From Pseudoalteromonas prydzensis (lineage in GTDB: Bacteria; Pseudomonadota; Gammaproteobacteria; Enterobacterales; Alteromonadaceae): a stretch of DNA of 64,000 nucleotides. Of this stretch, positions 54,376 to 63,822 are shown in pieces. Below the pieces are notes generated by a model. The model was not told where the DNA came from, did not search any database, and saw nothing but the letters and a program-made list of their open reading frames with translations. Within the stretch, counting starts at the first letter, position 1; each line of letters starts with the position of its first letter. The translations under genes were made by a program, and so were the position numbers. The stretch is taken from positions 372,001 to 436,000 of the forward strand of contig NZ_BDDT01000002.1 in NCBI RefSeq assembly GCF_001661495.1. Direction: 5' to 3'.

Positions 54376-55815
54376 ATGCGACTGATGCAAATAATATTAC
54401 TTCTGGTATTACCATATTATATTGCTGCAAAGCAGCCTGATGACTCTCAACAAAATACAGACTCGGTAGTTAAACAATTTTTAACTGTTTTTAATAGTAA
54501 CGATTCAAAGGCAATTATCAATTACGTTGATGATCACTTTGCACCACAAAGCCTTAATCGTTGGCAAGGAACTGGTCGAGAACGTTATATCGGTTACATA
54601 ACGAATATGGCCAACTTACACAAGGAACTGAAATTAGAAAGTATAAAACACGATCAGCAAGGCCAAATACTTAGGGTGACTAGTTATGTTCATTCTAACG
54701 CGACAGGGCTTAGTTATGATTCAGTCATTTCATTTGATCAACATCATAAAATTACCAATTGGTATCTCTCGCTGAATGAAACATTTGAACTAGCTGATGA
54801 AAGTGTAACTGAATTAAAAGTAACTCAAGCGATTCAAAAATTAACAGAAAAGCTGGCTAAAAATGGGGTGTTTTCGGGAACGGTGTTATTTGCGAAAGAT
54901 GATAAGGTGTTATTCACTAAAGCCTACGGTTTGGCATCTAGGCGCTATGACATAAAAAATAATCTTACTACTAAATTTCAAATTGGCTCTATGAATAAAA
55001 TGTTCACTAGTGTGGGGATTATGCAATTGATTGAAGCTAATAAACTCTCGCTTGATGATAAACTCACTCAATACATGGATAGAGATTATTTTGGAGTAGG
55101 CGACTTTGATTCTATCACCATAGAGCAACTATTGACGCATACCTCAGGTTTGGGTGACATTGCGGGTTTTGAAGCTAAGCAATCACAAATTCGCACTTTG
55201 CAAGACTCACTGCTCTTATATAAAAATATTCCATTAAATTTTAAGCCTGGTAGTCAGTGGCAATACAGCAGTACCGGTATGCGCATGCTTGGTCATGTTA
55301 TTGAGTCTGTTTCAAAGCAGGATTACTACGCTTTTATTCAACAGTATATTTATCAAAAAGCGGGTATGCCCAACAGTGGCAGTTTTGATTTAGATGTGCC
55401 AGTTAAAAATACAGCGAGGAATTATTGGTATTCGTTTGAAACCAATGCCATCACTGAAAACTTAATGAAGCAAGCCGTGAAAGGGGGCCCTGCTGGTGGT
55501 GGGTACTCAACTGTTGGTGATTTGCATCATTTCGCACTTGCCTTAGTTAATAACCAGTTGCTAAACCCAGTACTAACACTACAGGCAACGTCAGCAAAAC
55601 CAGATCTTCACTCGCCTAATTATGGATATGGCTTTTCGGTCAGAGGCGAAGCGGGTAATAAAATTATTGGTCATAATGGCGCTCACTTAGGCATGAGTGC
55701 ACAGCTTAACATTTATCGTGATAAGGGCTATATACTTGCCGTGTTGGGCAATAGTCCCGATGCGGCTGAGCCAATAGTAATTGCGGCTAATAGCCTAGTG
55801 AAACAGCTTAAGTAA
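54376..55815 (+). CDS. Beta-lactamase-family serine hydrolase with N-terminal DUF4440-like domain
   Basis: A 479-aa protein with a signal peptide (about 1-18), an NTF2/DUF4440-like domain at about 25-145 and a class C beta-lactamase/DD-peptidase fold at about 155-475. Motifs: SMNK (S-x-x-K) near 205, YSS in place of Y-x-N near 296, and HNG in place of KTG near 432. These variants are common in esterases and peptidases of the family, so true beta-lactamase activity is unlikely. AAAGGAAC precedes the ATG. It is divergent from the CadC-like regulator. Confidence 0.85.
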   Translation: MRLMQIILLLVLPYYIAAKQPDDSQQNTDSVVKQFLTVFNSNDSKAIINYVDDHFAPQSLNRWQGTGRERYIGYITNMANLHKELKLESIKHDQQGQILRVTSYVHSNATGLSYDSVISFDQHHKITNWYLSLNETFELADESVTELKVTQAIQKLTEKLAKNGVFSGTVLFAKDDKVLFTKAYGLASRRYDIKNNLTTKFQIGSMNKMFTSVGIMQLIEANKLSLDDKLTQYMDRDYFGVGDFDSITIEQLLTHTSGLGDIAGFEAKQSQIRTLQDSLLLYKNIPLNFKPGSQWQYSSTGMRMLGHVIESVSKQDYYAFIQQYIYQKAGMPNSGSFDLDVPVKNTARNYWYSFETNAITENLMKQAVKGGPAGGGYSTVGDLHHFALALVNNQLLNPVLTLQATSAKPDLHSPNYGYGFSVRGEAGNKIIGHNGAHLGMSAQLNIYRDKGYILAVLGNSPDAAEPIVIAANSLVKQLK

Positions 55816-55903
55816 GTATTGCTCTGCTCGATACTATAATTACTATATACATTAGGAGTTTGTATGGTGAAGTGTCGTTATAGCAATTAAAATAGATACA
55901 AAT

Positions 55904-55935
55904 ATGCCTGCTGATAGGTCATCAACAGGCATTTT
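55904..55935. terminator. Terminator between convergent genes
   Basis: ATGCCTG and CAGGCAT, extended by TGAT/ATCA, form a hairpin followed by TTTTATT, between the beta-lactamase-family gene and the chitinase gene. Confidence 0.7.
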
Positions 55936-55968
55936 ATTAATACAGAATTGTATTACTTTGGCGTTATA

Positions 55969-58572
55969 TTACTGTGGATTTAACCCCAGCTTTTGTAGTA
56001 CTAGTTTAAAGTTAGCGCGGCGCTCTTCAATCGCGTGTACTTCACCACTCACTGGGCAATGATCATCAGGGCAACCACGATTTACAATACCAGATACTGC
56101 ATCAACAAAGGCGGTGCCTTGTAAGCCACCATCCACATAGTTTTTCAGCTCTGTATAGTAGTCCCAACCTTCATAAGGGCCACCTTCATTACTGTAGGCT
56201 TGTACTGAATTAACCCAGAAGAATAAACCGGCAATCCACTTAATTTCTTTATGTTCTTCTGAGCTACAAACCAGTCCTGGGTTTGAACATAAATCTAAGT
56301 CTGCGTATAGCGGGCTTTCTGGTGCTGCTGCAACAGTTACGCCGTCAATGGTTGTGCCAATGGTATCAGGGTCAACATGTGAGCGGCCAACAAAGTGATT
56401 TAAAGTACCGAAGTTTTGACGGCCTGTGGTTTGAATTACACCACGACCCCACCAGCCACAGCCTTGCACACTTTCATCACTACCATCCCAAATAAAGCTG
56501 CCGGCTTTTTGACCTACGTATTGCTTACATTCGTCGCGCTCGTAAACTTGTTTAGAGGTATCGATAGCGGTTGGTACGGTATTACAGTGGCCGGCATTGG
56601 TCCAACGACCTACTTTGCCATTAACTAATAAACCTTGCTCTGCAAGTACGGCATCGGGAGCCACAAATATGGGGGCTGGTGCGCCATACCATTTAGCATG
56701 TGTGGTGGCTGTTTGCTCCATCTTTTCATCGCGTGGGCATGAGTATGGATGATCGTTTCCTGAAACCGGATTAGTACCGTAATCAGCATATTTTTGCCCT
56801 AATTGACCACAGCTGGCGGTCATTGGGTAGTCGACGGCTGCGCCGTATTTTACCTCTGACCAATTGTTTTCATCACAGGCATCAAACCGTATAGTTTCTT
56901 GCATACTTTGTGATAAAAATGCCGCAATCGCAACTTTAGCGTACATGGCATTGGTGGCATCGTCTGCTGAGCTGTCAATTAGCCAGAACTTTTCGCCAGC
57001 AACACCCACGTTATGCATTGAGTTTAAGCCCGTTAAAAAGTCAGCCCATTTATAAATAGTTGAAGGAACCCAAGTTGAATTGGGCGTTTCGTACAAAAAT
57101 ACTTCACTATCCATCACTGTTTCAGCATTAGTTAAATCATTGTTTAATGATGCGATACTAGTTAGAGATGAAACATTAGCAGGTGTACCAACATAATAAA
57201 GAGGCACAGGGCTGCTCTGATAGCTGGCTATTTTATTTGTTAAATCAGTGCTGTCAGTATCAAATAAGATAGCAAATAGATTACTGTGCGCGGCTTTGCG
57301 AATATTACTTTCGCCTAAGGTGTTACCCATAAAGTAAGTTGTAGCCTGTGCAGTTGGTACCGATGACAGCATTGCCGGTGCTTGAACAAAATCAGTGACT
57401 TGCTTAACGTATTCAAGGGCATTATGCCACTGATCGCTAGTTAAGCTCGCGGAGCTAGCTGATTTAGTGAAGGCGATAAAGTCAGCTTTAGATGCACCTT
57501 TATACAGCGATAAGGTATCAAGTAAGTCAGCTGTTGCTTTTGATGCGGCATTCCACACTGAGCGCTTACCTGAATGAGTATCAAAAGCAAAGTCACCAAT
57601 GCTCAATGACCAACCAAAAGTCGCATTAGGTGCGATTGCAGTCATGATCAAGTTTTGTGCCTGCGCCCAACCCATGGCGTCATCGGTTAAGGCGTCAATG
57701 TCGGCAACGTTGATACTGCCGCTTTTATTTGTTGTTGCTAAGGCATCAGTTAAAGCTTGTTTAACACTTATCACCCCTAAAGAGACGCCTTTATCTAAGG
57801 TAATATTATCAAGAACATTGCTTTGTAGAATGATAGACGTAGTGCCAGCTTGTGCAGCTTGGCCAATTACAGCAACAAAATCATTGGTAAGTTTAGTGAT
57901 ATCCGCTAAATCAGCACTGCTAATTAGATTAACGCTAAGGTGAGCTGGCGCCGAAGATGCTGGGCTTGCAACCACAAAGTCACTAGGCCAACCAGGCATT
58001 TCTAAATTAACCGGATCATTGGCATTGGGTAATGAAAGCAGTGGTGCTGTGCCTTGTTCAGTACCGTCGCAATTTACTTGCCAGTTCCAGGTGTCATCGC
58101 TACCTGGGCGTGAAGATGTTTCCCATTTAGCGGTGTAAGCGATATATTCATCATTCACCAGTGTATCGCCTGCTTTAGCGACAGTACCTTGGCTCCAAAT
58201 ACTGTAGTCTTTACATATCTCACCTAGTTTCGGGTCTGTTGGAATGGTGGGATCTGTAGGGTCGGTGGGATCTGTAGGGTCAGTTGGATCCGTAGGATCG
58301 CCACATTGATGTTCGAAGGCCCAACTACCATCACTCCCTGGAATTGAATTTGTATACCACTTCGCTTTGTAAGCGCTGTTTTCATGCTGCATTAAATCCC
58401 CCGCGTTGGCGTGGCTAGGGTTGCCTTGCCAATCTACTTGTGGGAAGTCTGGGTAAGTGTTTATGCCGTCACAACTCGCTGCAAACGCGTTGCTTGAAAT
58501 AACAGCGCTAGTAGCAAGTGATACAGCAATAAAGGTTTTACTGGGTTTAAACCCAATCAGGTGGCTCTTCAT
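55969..58572 (-). CDS. Secreted GH19-type chitinase with two CBM5/12 modules
   Basis: An 867-aa exported protein. Signal peptide about 1-31; CBM5/12 module about 40-90 (SAYKAKWYTN, GSWAFEHQC); an Asp-Pro-Thr repeat linker about 92-113; a second CBM5/12 about 118-170 (YIAYTAKWETSSRPG); a central region of about 370 residues I do not recognise; and a C-terminal GH19-like domain from about 555, with FLSQSMQETIRFD holding a likely catalytic Glu and GCGWWGRGVIQTTGRQNFG matching the GH19 YGRGPIQLT block. It should cleave chitin outside the cell. A LacI-type operator lies 112 bp upstream. Confidence 0.82.
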   Translation of the reverse strand: MKSHLIGFKPSKTFIAVSLATSAVISSNAFAASCDGINTYPDFPQVDWQGNPSHANAGDLMQHENSAYKAKWYTNSIPGSDGSWAFEHQCGDPTDPTDPTDPTDPTDPTIPTDPKLGEICKDYSIWSQGTVAKAGDTLVNDEYIAYTAKWETSSRPGSDDTWNWQVNCDGTEQGTAPLLSLPNANDPVNLEMPGWPSDFVVASPASSAPAHLSVNLISSADLADITKLTNDFVAVIGQAAQAGTTSIILQSNVLDNITLDKGVSLGVISVKQALTDALATTNKSGSINVADIDALTDDAMGWAQAQNLIMTAIAPNATFGWSLSIGDFAFDTHSGKRSVWNAASKATADLLDTLSLYKGASKADFIAFTKSASSASLTSDQWHNALEYVKQVTDFVQAPAMLSSVPTAQATTYFMGNTLGESNIRKAAHSNLFAILFDTDSTDLTNKIASYQSSPVPLYYVGTPANVSSLTSIASLNNDLTNAETVMDSEVFLYETPNSTWVPSTIYKWADFLTGLNSMHNVGVAGEKFWLIDSSADDATNAMYAKVAIAAFLSQSMQETIRFDACDENNWSEVKYGAAVDYPMTASCGQLGQKYADYGTNPVSGNDHPYSCPRDEKMEQTATTHAKWYGAPAPIFVAPDAVLAEQGLLVNGKVGRWTNAGHCNTVPTAIDTSKQVYERDECKQYVGQKAGSFIWDGSDESVQGCGWWGRGVIQTTGRQNFGTLNHFVGRSHVDPDTIGTTIDGVTVAAAPESPLYADLDLCSNPGLVCSSEEHKEIKWIAGLFFWVNSVQAYSNEGGPYEGWDYYTELKNYVDGGLQGTAFVDAVSGIVNRGCPDDHCPVSGEVHAIEERRANFKLVLQKLGLNPQ

Positions 58573-59110
58573 TTTAACTTTCCTTACTTTAATTTTTTAG
58601 GGCAACGTTAGCGAGTTGGATACTCAGTTTTAAGTAACTTTTAGTTATCATTTATTTAACATTAAAATGAAACTAGCACGCGATTGACAACGCTGTCAAA
58701 TACCTTGAAAAATAAAACTAAACTGGCTTAGGCTAGGATTTAAGCACTGTAAAATCTTATTTCATTGATATTTAATGATTAATTTATCTATACTTGGTAC
58801 GAAACCGGAGGTGATTAAAAAATTATTTTGTGAACAAATGTTAATTATAATTTGGTGCCTAGCATAGCTGAAAGAGTATACTGGCTGATCGCAAATGATT
58901 TAATTTGATGGTTTTTTGTTGTATCTGCTGATAGTAACGCTTAGTGATCTTAGTTTGTAGTTAAACCCAAAGAGTTTGCTTTTTTCTCACTTGTCAGTTG
59001 ATGTTGTAGTTATAATTGCATTCACAGTTTGTTAAAAATAGTGTTATATTTGTGTTTTGCACTAAAAGTAATAAAATAATACAAATCAAAATTAACAATC
59101 AGGTTGAGTG
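58573..59110. other. Divergent promoter region of chitinase and GH43 genes
   Basis: About 540 bp of AT-rich DNA without a credible gene. It contains the CG-centred palindrome at 58684-58699 near the chitinase start. No similar site was found close to the GH43 start. Confidence 0.5.
58684..58699. promoter_or_regulatory. CG-centred palindrome, likely LacI-family operator
   Basis: TTGACAACGCTGTCAA is symmetric except at the bases flanking the central CG. It resembles the site before the FucP-like transporter (9638-9661), sharing the GCTGTCA half exactly. Confidence 0.6.
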
Positions 59111-60112
59111 ATGACAATACAAACAAATAGTCCGCTAGTAGAGCAGCGTGCCGACCCATTTGTGCATAAGCACAACGATGGCTTTTATTATTTTACAGGT
59201 TCAGTGCCTACGTATGATCGTATCGAGCTGAGAAAATCAAAAACATTAGCTGGTTTAAAAGACGCAGAAACGGTTGATATTTGGTTTAAGCACGAAAGCG
59301 GTCCTATGAGTCGTCATATTTGGGCACCGGAAATTCATTACTTAGACGGCAAATGGTATATCTATTTTGCTGCTAGTGAAGAAGGTGATATTTGGGCTCT
59401 GCGTCCGTATGTACTTGAGTGCAAAGGTCAAGATCCGCTCAATGATGAGTGGGTTGAGTTGGGTATGATGCAAGCGGCTGAAGGTGATGATAAGTCATTC
59501 ACTGATTTTTCACTAGATGCGACTATCTTTGAAAATAACGGCAAGCGTTATTTTTGTTGGGCTGAAAAAACCGGTGGGCAATTTGCAGCATCCAACTTGT
59601 ATTTAGCTGAGATGGAATCACCAATCAAGTTAAAAACAGTGCAGTTTATGCTTACAACCCCTGACTATGATTGGGAACGTGTCGATTTTTGGGTGAACGA
59701 AGGCCCGGCGGTATTAAAACACAACGGCAAAATCTTTATTGCATTTTCGGCCAGTGCCACAGGCGCATGTTATTGTATGGGTTATATGGAAGCAGATGAA
59801 AACGATGATTTACTTGATCGTAATTCATGGACTAAAACACGTATGCCGGTGCTTGAAACTGATGTTGATAAGAAGATTTTTGGCCCAGGGCATAACTGTT
59901 TTACTGTTGCAGAAGACGATGTGACGCCGCTATGTATTTATCACGCACGTGATTATGAAGATGCTGTTGGCGAACCTAGTGTTGTGCCAAAAACAGACAC
60001 TCGTTCGCTTGCCGAAATAATTAAAGATCCCCTTTACGATCCAAACCGTCATGCACGGGTATTTGCAGTGAAATACGATGAAAACGACAGACCTGTATTT
60101 GAGCTGTACTAA
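59111..60112 (+). CDS. GH43-family glycosidase, cytoplasmic
   Basis: A 333-aa protein without a signal peptide. GH43 marks are the N-terminal RADPFVHKHNDGFYYFTGS (the Asp acting as base), HIWAPEIHYLDGKWYIYFA, TDFSLDATIFENNGKRYFCW (a pKa-modulating Asp) and a WVNEGPAVLKHNGKIFIAFS segment with the probable acid Glu. Likely substrates are short arabinosides or xylosides taken into the cell; it fits alpha-L-arabinofuranosidase-like subfamilies best. ATG 59111 is chosen over GTG 59108 for its spacing from AGG at 59101. Confidence 0.88.
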   Translation: MTIQTNSPLVEQRADPFVHKHNDGFYYFTGSVPTYDRIELRKSKTLAGLKDAETVDIWFKHESGPMSRHIWAPEIHYLDGKWYIYFAASEEGDIWALRPYVLECKGQDPLNDEWVELGMMQAAEGDDKSFTDFSLDATIFENNGKRYFCWAEKTGGQFAASNLYLAEMESPIKLKTVQFMLTTPDYDWERVDFWVNEGPAVLKHNGKIFIAFSASATGACYCMGYMEADENDDLLDRNSWTKTRMPVLETDVDKKIFGPGHNCFTVAEDDVTPLCIYHARDYEDAVGEPSVVPKTDTRSLAEIIKDPLYDPNRHARVFAVKYDENDRPVFELY

Positions 60113-60123
60113 AGAGTATAAAA

Positions 60124-60144
60124 AAGCCACCGAGTAGGTGGCTT
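60124..60144 (+). terminator. Hairpin after GH43 gene
   Basis: AAGCCACC and GGTGGCTT form an 8-bp stem with a 5-base loop, 11 bp after the GH43 stop. It is followed by a second, stronger hairpin. Confidence 0.55.
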
Positions 60145-60147
60145 ACT

Positions 60148-60179
60148 AACGGCTATTAGTTTACTAATAGCCGTTTTTT
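60148..60179. terminator. Rho-independent terminator
   Basis: AACGGCTATTAGT and ACTAATAGCCGTT form a perfect 13-bp stem followed by a T run. It probably ends the GH43 transcript and, from the other side, the convergent peptidase-like gene. Confidence 0.85.
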
Positions 60180-60189
60180 AATCTCGGTT

Positions 60190-61338
60190 TTATAGTGCGA
60201 CTAAACTTTGCTCTAGCATTGCTTTAATTTGCTGCACTATTTTAGCTTCTGTTTCTGGTTCAAACTGCGCAATACGTGGAGTGTGAATATGCCCTGTAGG
60301 AATGTCTGAGTTTAGCTGATCGCGCAAGCGGATACTGCGATACGAAATTTCGTTCGACAGATAACCACCGCCGCCACCTTTAACAGCTATAGCTCCTTCA
60401 AGCTCTGCCAGTGTTTTTGCTTCAAACGCTTTCTCAAGGGTGATTACTTTGTGGTTATCGTTTATCTTGAATTGCCCTTGGGCTTGCTGCATTTGCTTAA
60501 CGGGTAAACTGAACTGTACGAACTCACTGCCAGGAAGTGGGCGGTCGTTAAGACTGGGCACCAGCGGTGCTGTTGCCGTGCCACCATAAACGATATTAGC
60601 ATTATCTGGCGCTGTTACGCTGCGTCGTTTTCCCGGAAACCGTTCAAGGTCAAACTCTTTACTACCCATACTCACAGTAACAACCATATCAACGTTATTA
60701 AGTGCATAATAGGGCGCAAGCAGCTGCTCAATGATGCCTTGGTCAAAGTCCTCATAGCGTACAGGCACCATTACGGTATTTATTTCAGCGCTAATGCCAT
60801 TGTAGGTGATCACTTGACCATCAAGTAATAACGCGGCAACACCTGAAGGATTGCTTTGATCGATATTTATATCTAATAAAAACGGATCAAACCCCGTTAG
60901 TAAAATCTTTTTATTAGTGTTTTGCGAGTAAGCTAAATCGGTGCGGCCACGACTGCCATTTTCAAGCAGTGTTAGCAATGTACTTTGCTCTGCTGATGTA
61001 ATTGGAAAATCAGGTTTTGTGGTGCGGATCGTTTTACTTGAAAGTAACCGTGCCCAGTAAAGCTCGCGATCATCATAGCTTTTACTTGTTATGATACGTT
61101 GCTTTGCATCCAGCCATAGTTGGCTTGAATAATCATGAACTAAATCAGTCGCCTGTTTATAGCTTTTTAGGTTTTTCCAGCGTTGCTCAAATTGAGTTAT
61201 CTCTTTAGAAAATGCGGCTAAAACCTCTGGCATGGCGGTGCTGGCTTTTTCAATACGCTGTTCTTCAACAGTTAAAGAGGCACTTATTGTTGAAAAAGAG
61301 GATAAAAGCAAGCTCGTGCTTAAAATTAATTTGATCAT
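60190..61338 (-). CDS. Secreted pyroglutamyl-peptidase (C15) homologue, catalytic Cys replaced by Ser
   Basis: A 382-aa protein with a signal peptide (about 1-20), an N-terminal helical region of about 120 residues without a known family, and a C15-like domain from about 145 (LLTGFDPFLLD, NPSGVAALL). Of the Glu-Cys-His triad, the Glu region (SKEFDLERFPGKRR) and the His region (TGHIHTPRI) are kept, but the G-x-Y-x-C-N motif reads GGYLSNE, with Ser at the Cys position. It may be inactive, a binding protein or a serine-dependent variant. The start at 61338 has AGGA six bases upstream. Confidence 0.78.
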   Translation of the reverse strand: MIKLILSTSLLLSSFSTISASLTVEEQRIEKASTAMPEVLAAFSKEITQFEQRWKNLKSYKQATDLVHDYSSQLWLDAKQRIITSKSYDDRELYWARLLSSKTIRTTKPDFPITSAEQSTLLTLLENGSRGRTDLAYSQNTNKKILLTGFDPFLLDINIDQSNPSGVAALLLDGQVITYNGISAEINTVMVPVRYEDFDQGIIEQLLAPYYALNNVDMVVTVSMGSKEFDLERFPGKRRSVTAPDNANIVYGGTATAPLVPSLNDRPLPGSEFVQFSLPVKQMQQAQGQFKINDNHKVITLEKAFEAKTLAELEGAIAVKGGGGGYLSNEISYRSIRLRDQLNSDIPTGHIHTPRIAQFEPETEAKIVQQIKAMLEQSLVAL

Positions 61339-61439
61339 GTGTGTCCTATGCAATTACAGCGATGTTTAGAGGTACTATCTAACGTATATAAGTTAAGCGC
61401 AAATAAATACGTTAATTACCTGTTTACTTAACCTGTGCC

Positions 61440-61736
61440 ATGCAAACTGATACTCTTAGTGCATTCAGAAGTAACAGAGTAAACAAGATGATCAATGATA
61501 ACGATGTAATCGAGACCCTTGAAGAGCTAGAAGCATTTTTACTGCTGGTTGATAATGGCGGTTTGGGTTTAAAGAATGTAGCAGGGGTGGCATTAGCAAC
61601 TAATAATGCTAACGGTCGCCCGTTTGTAGCCATACTTGATGATAACCATAAACTGTTGTTAGGGCGCTGGGTAACCCAAGATGTGTTTGAAAACGGCAAA
61701 GAACTGGTTCGTCAAGGACCTAAAAAATTACATTAG
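61440..61736 (+). CDS. Hypothetical protein
   Basis: A protein of up to 98 aa, acidic, alpha/beta (VIETLEELEAFLLLVDNGG, VAGVALATNNANGRPFVAIL). An internal ATG at 61488 may be the true start. No family is recognised. It is divergent from the C15-like gene and followed by about 170 bp containing nothing obvious except the terminator of the next gene. Confidence 0.5.
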   Translation: MQTDTLSAFRSNRVNKMINDNDVIETLEELEAFLLLVDNGGLGLKNVAGVALATNNANGRPFVAILDDNHKLLLGRWVTQDVFENGKELVRQGPKKLH

Positions 61737-61862
61737 AGATAACTTAAATCTGCATTTACCTGAACACATCCCAGAAAACCTTTGCTAAGCAATCGGCCTT
61801 ATAAAAGTACAGACTCTAAGATTGCAGGTGAGAAGGTGGGCAGCTATTTAAAATAAAAAGCA

Positions 61863-61892
61863 AAGCAGGTAAATCATCAACATTACCTGCTT
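61863..61892 (-). terminator. Terminator of the MFS gene
   Basis: AAGCAGGTAA and TTACCTGCTT form a perfect 10-bp stem with a 10-base loop, 20 bp beyond the MFS stop on the minus strand; the T run follows on that strand (GCTTTGCTTTTTATT). Confidence 0.75.
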
Positions 61893-61911
61893 AATTGTTT
61901 AGCATAAATCG

Positions 61912-63273
61912 CTACTTTTTCAGTTCATTGGTTAGCTCTTGCTCGGGAAAATCTTTAAAAAGATCCCCTTGCACATTGATGTTCGAAGAGGCATCGTTAT
62001 CTTCTTCATATTCATCATCAACGTCATCAACCACCAGCATTTGATCATGGGCGGTGGTTTCTTCAATGCGAGGATCCATGGTTGCAGCCAGTGGCGAATT
62101 GGTAACATCAGACGTGCCGACCACGTAATCACTCGATTCTGGTTGTTCTACCTTTTGTTTTGAGTTGATGAAAGTAAGCAATAAATACATCACCACGGTT
62201 AGTGTCGCCAATGATGCATATAACGCTTGATGGCCAAAATAACTCATGATCTGCGCATTAGCCGTTGAGCCAAGGGCTGCGCCCGCACCAAAGGCAACCA
62301 GCAATGCAGAAGATACGCCAACGCGCTCTTCATCTTCAACGCGAGAGTTGGCCAGCGCTGATGATAACGGGTATAACGTAAATGCAAACAAGCCGAATAA
62401 AAATGTCAGTATAAAGGCGAGTGTTTGCGAAATAGGCAGTAAAAACAAGGCAAGACTGACTACGCCGATGGCGACTGCATTACTGCGTAATAACACACTG
62501 CGGCGCACTCTATCTGATAGCATCCCCATAGGCCATTGTGCTAATAAACCAGCTAAAATAGTGGCAGACATAAAAATGGCGATTTCCGATGAACTAAAGC
62601 CAGAGAGCTTTGCAAAAGTAGGCGCAAGGCCGTAGAAGCTACCATTAATAATACCCGCAAAATGCACCGCAGTCATAGATTGTGGCACTTTTTTAAAGTA
62701 ATCAAACAGGCTTACTTGTATTGGCTTTAATGGTTTGGGGTGAATTCTACGGGTGATTGAAATTGGGATAATACCAATAGCCAGCGCCATACACACTAAA
62801 AACAGTGGTGCATACCCTAACGCTGGAAATTCAGCTAAAGCAAACTGGCCTAAAATAGTGCCTAAGTAGGACGTGATCATATAAAACGAAAACACTCTAC
62901 CACGAGACTCAGGAGCCGCTTGTTCGTTAAGCCAGCTTTCCAGTACCATGTAATTACACATCATGCCAAGGCCCACACAAAGCCGCAGGCCAAGCCAAAC
63001 ATAGATGTTATCGCTTACTCCATGTGCTGCTACACAGGCAATTACAGCGGCAGTGCTCGCAGCAAAGGTTCGAATATGACCGACCGACTTTATGAGATGA
63101 TAGCCAAGCTTAGCCCCCAGCAATAAGCCGAGGTAATAACATGAGGTCATCAAACCTATCCATAAGGTTGACGTACCGTGCTGCCCTAAATAAAGGGCTA
63201 AATAGGTTGTTAGTAAGCTGGTGCCAATAATCAAGAAAAGGTTGGCAAAATATAACGAAAGAAATGATTTCAT
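61912..63273 (-). CDS. MFS transporter, YcaD-like
   Basis: A 453-aa inner-membrane protein with twelve membrane segments to about residue 375 (GTSLLTTYLALYLGQHG, LCVGLGMMCNYMVLESWLNEQ, RGRVFSFYMITSYLG), the pattern of the YcaD group of the MFS. The last about 75 residues form an acidic, soluble tail (VVDDVDDEYEEDNDAS), which is not typical of the core family and is probably cytoplasmic. The substrate is unknown. It is monocistronic. Confidence 0.83.
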   Translation of the reverse strand: MKSFLSLYFANLFLIIGTSLLTTYLALYLGQHGTSTLWIGLMTSCYYLGLLLGAKLGYHLIKSVGHIRTFAASTAAVIACVAAHGVSDNIYVWLGLRLCVGLGMMCNYMVLESWLNEQAAPESRGRVFSFYMITSYLGTILGQFALAEFPALGYAPLFLVCMALAIGIIPISITRRIHPKPLKPIQVSLFDYFKKVPQSMTAVHFAGIINGSFYGLAPTFAKLSGFSSSEIAIFMSATILAGLLAQWPMGMLSDRVRRSVLLRSNAVAIGVVSLALFLLPISQTLAFILTFLFGLFAFTLYPLSSALANSRVEDEERVGVSSALLVAFGAGAALGSTANAQIMSYFGHQALYASLATLTVVMYLLLTFINSKQKVEQPESSDYVVGTSDVTNSPLAATMDPRIEETTAHDQMLVVDDVDDEYEEDNDASSNINVQGDLFKDFPEQELTNELKK

Positions 63274-63428
63274 TTATATACAAATTATAAGCTTGGACCA
63301 CCTGATACTAGAATAATCAAACGAATATTCCAAGTAATAAACACCGCTTGTAAGTTAATGTATTCAGTTAGACAAACTTTGCTTGAGCAATTACCATAGC
63401 CGCAGAATGATTTTTACAGAGTGTTATT

Positions 63429-63764
63429 ATGTCGTTGCCTGCTTGCCCTAAATGCCAATCTGAATATGTATATCAAGATCTAAGCTTATTGATTTGCCCA
63501 GAGTGTTCGCACGAATGGGACCCTAAAAGTGATAGTGATGAAGACACAGTTATAGTCAAAGATGCTAATGGCACCTTATTGGCCGAAGGCGATAAAATCA
63601 CTGTGATCAAAGATTTAAAAATTAAAGGCAGTTCGCAAGTTATAAAAATCGGCACCAAAGCCGTGATCCGCTGGATCAAAGATACAAAAGACCACCAACT
63701 TGATTGTAAAGTTGATGGGGTAGGCGAAATGATGGTAACGGCAAAGTTTGTGAAAAAGGCCTAA
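63429..63764 (+). CDS. yjdM: YjdM (PhnA-like) zinc-ribbon protein
   Basis: A 111-aa protein, normal length for YjdM. The N-terminal zinc ribbon has two C-x-x-C pairs (ACPKCQSEY and ICPECSHEW), followed by the conserved [22 protein letters not shown] and the C-terminal SH3-like part. Its function is not established; the old name PhnA reflects a former link with phosphonate use. It is monocistronic, with the next gene on the same strand. Confidence 0.92.
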   Translation: MSLPACPKCQSEYVYQDLSLLICPECSHEWDPKSDSDEDTVIVKDANGTLLAEGDKITVIKDLKIKGSSQVIKIGTKAVIRWIKDTKDHQLDCKVDGVGEMMVTAKFVKKA

Positions 63765-63822
63765 CTTTTAAAGCCCTTGGCACAACTTAACGATAGCGCA
63801 TAAATCGAAATGGAATTTAAAT

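Noticed and set aside
54376..55815. True beta-lactamase (antibiotic resistance gene)
   Set aside because: The Y-x-N and KTG motifs are YSS and HNG, and there is an extra N-terminal domain; an esterase or peptidase role is more likely.
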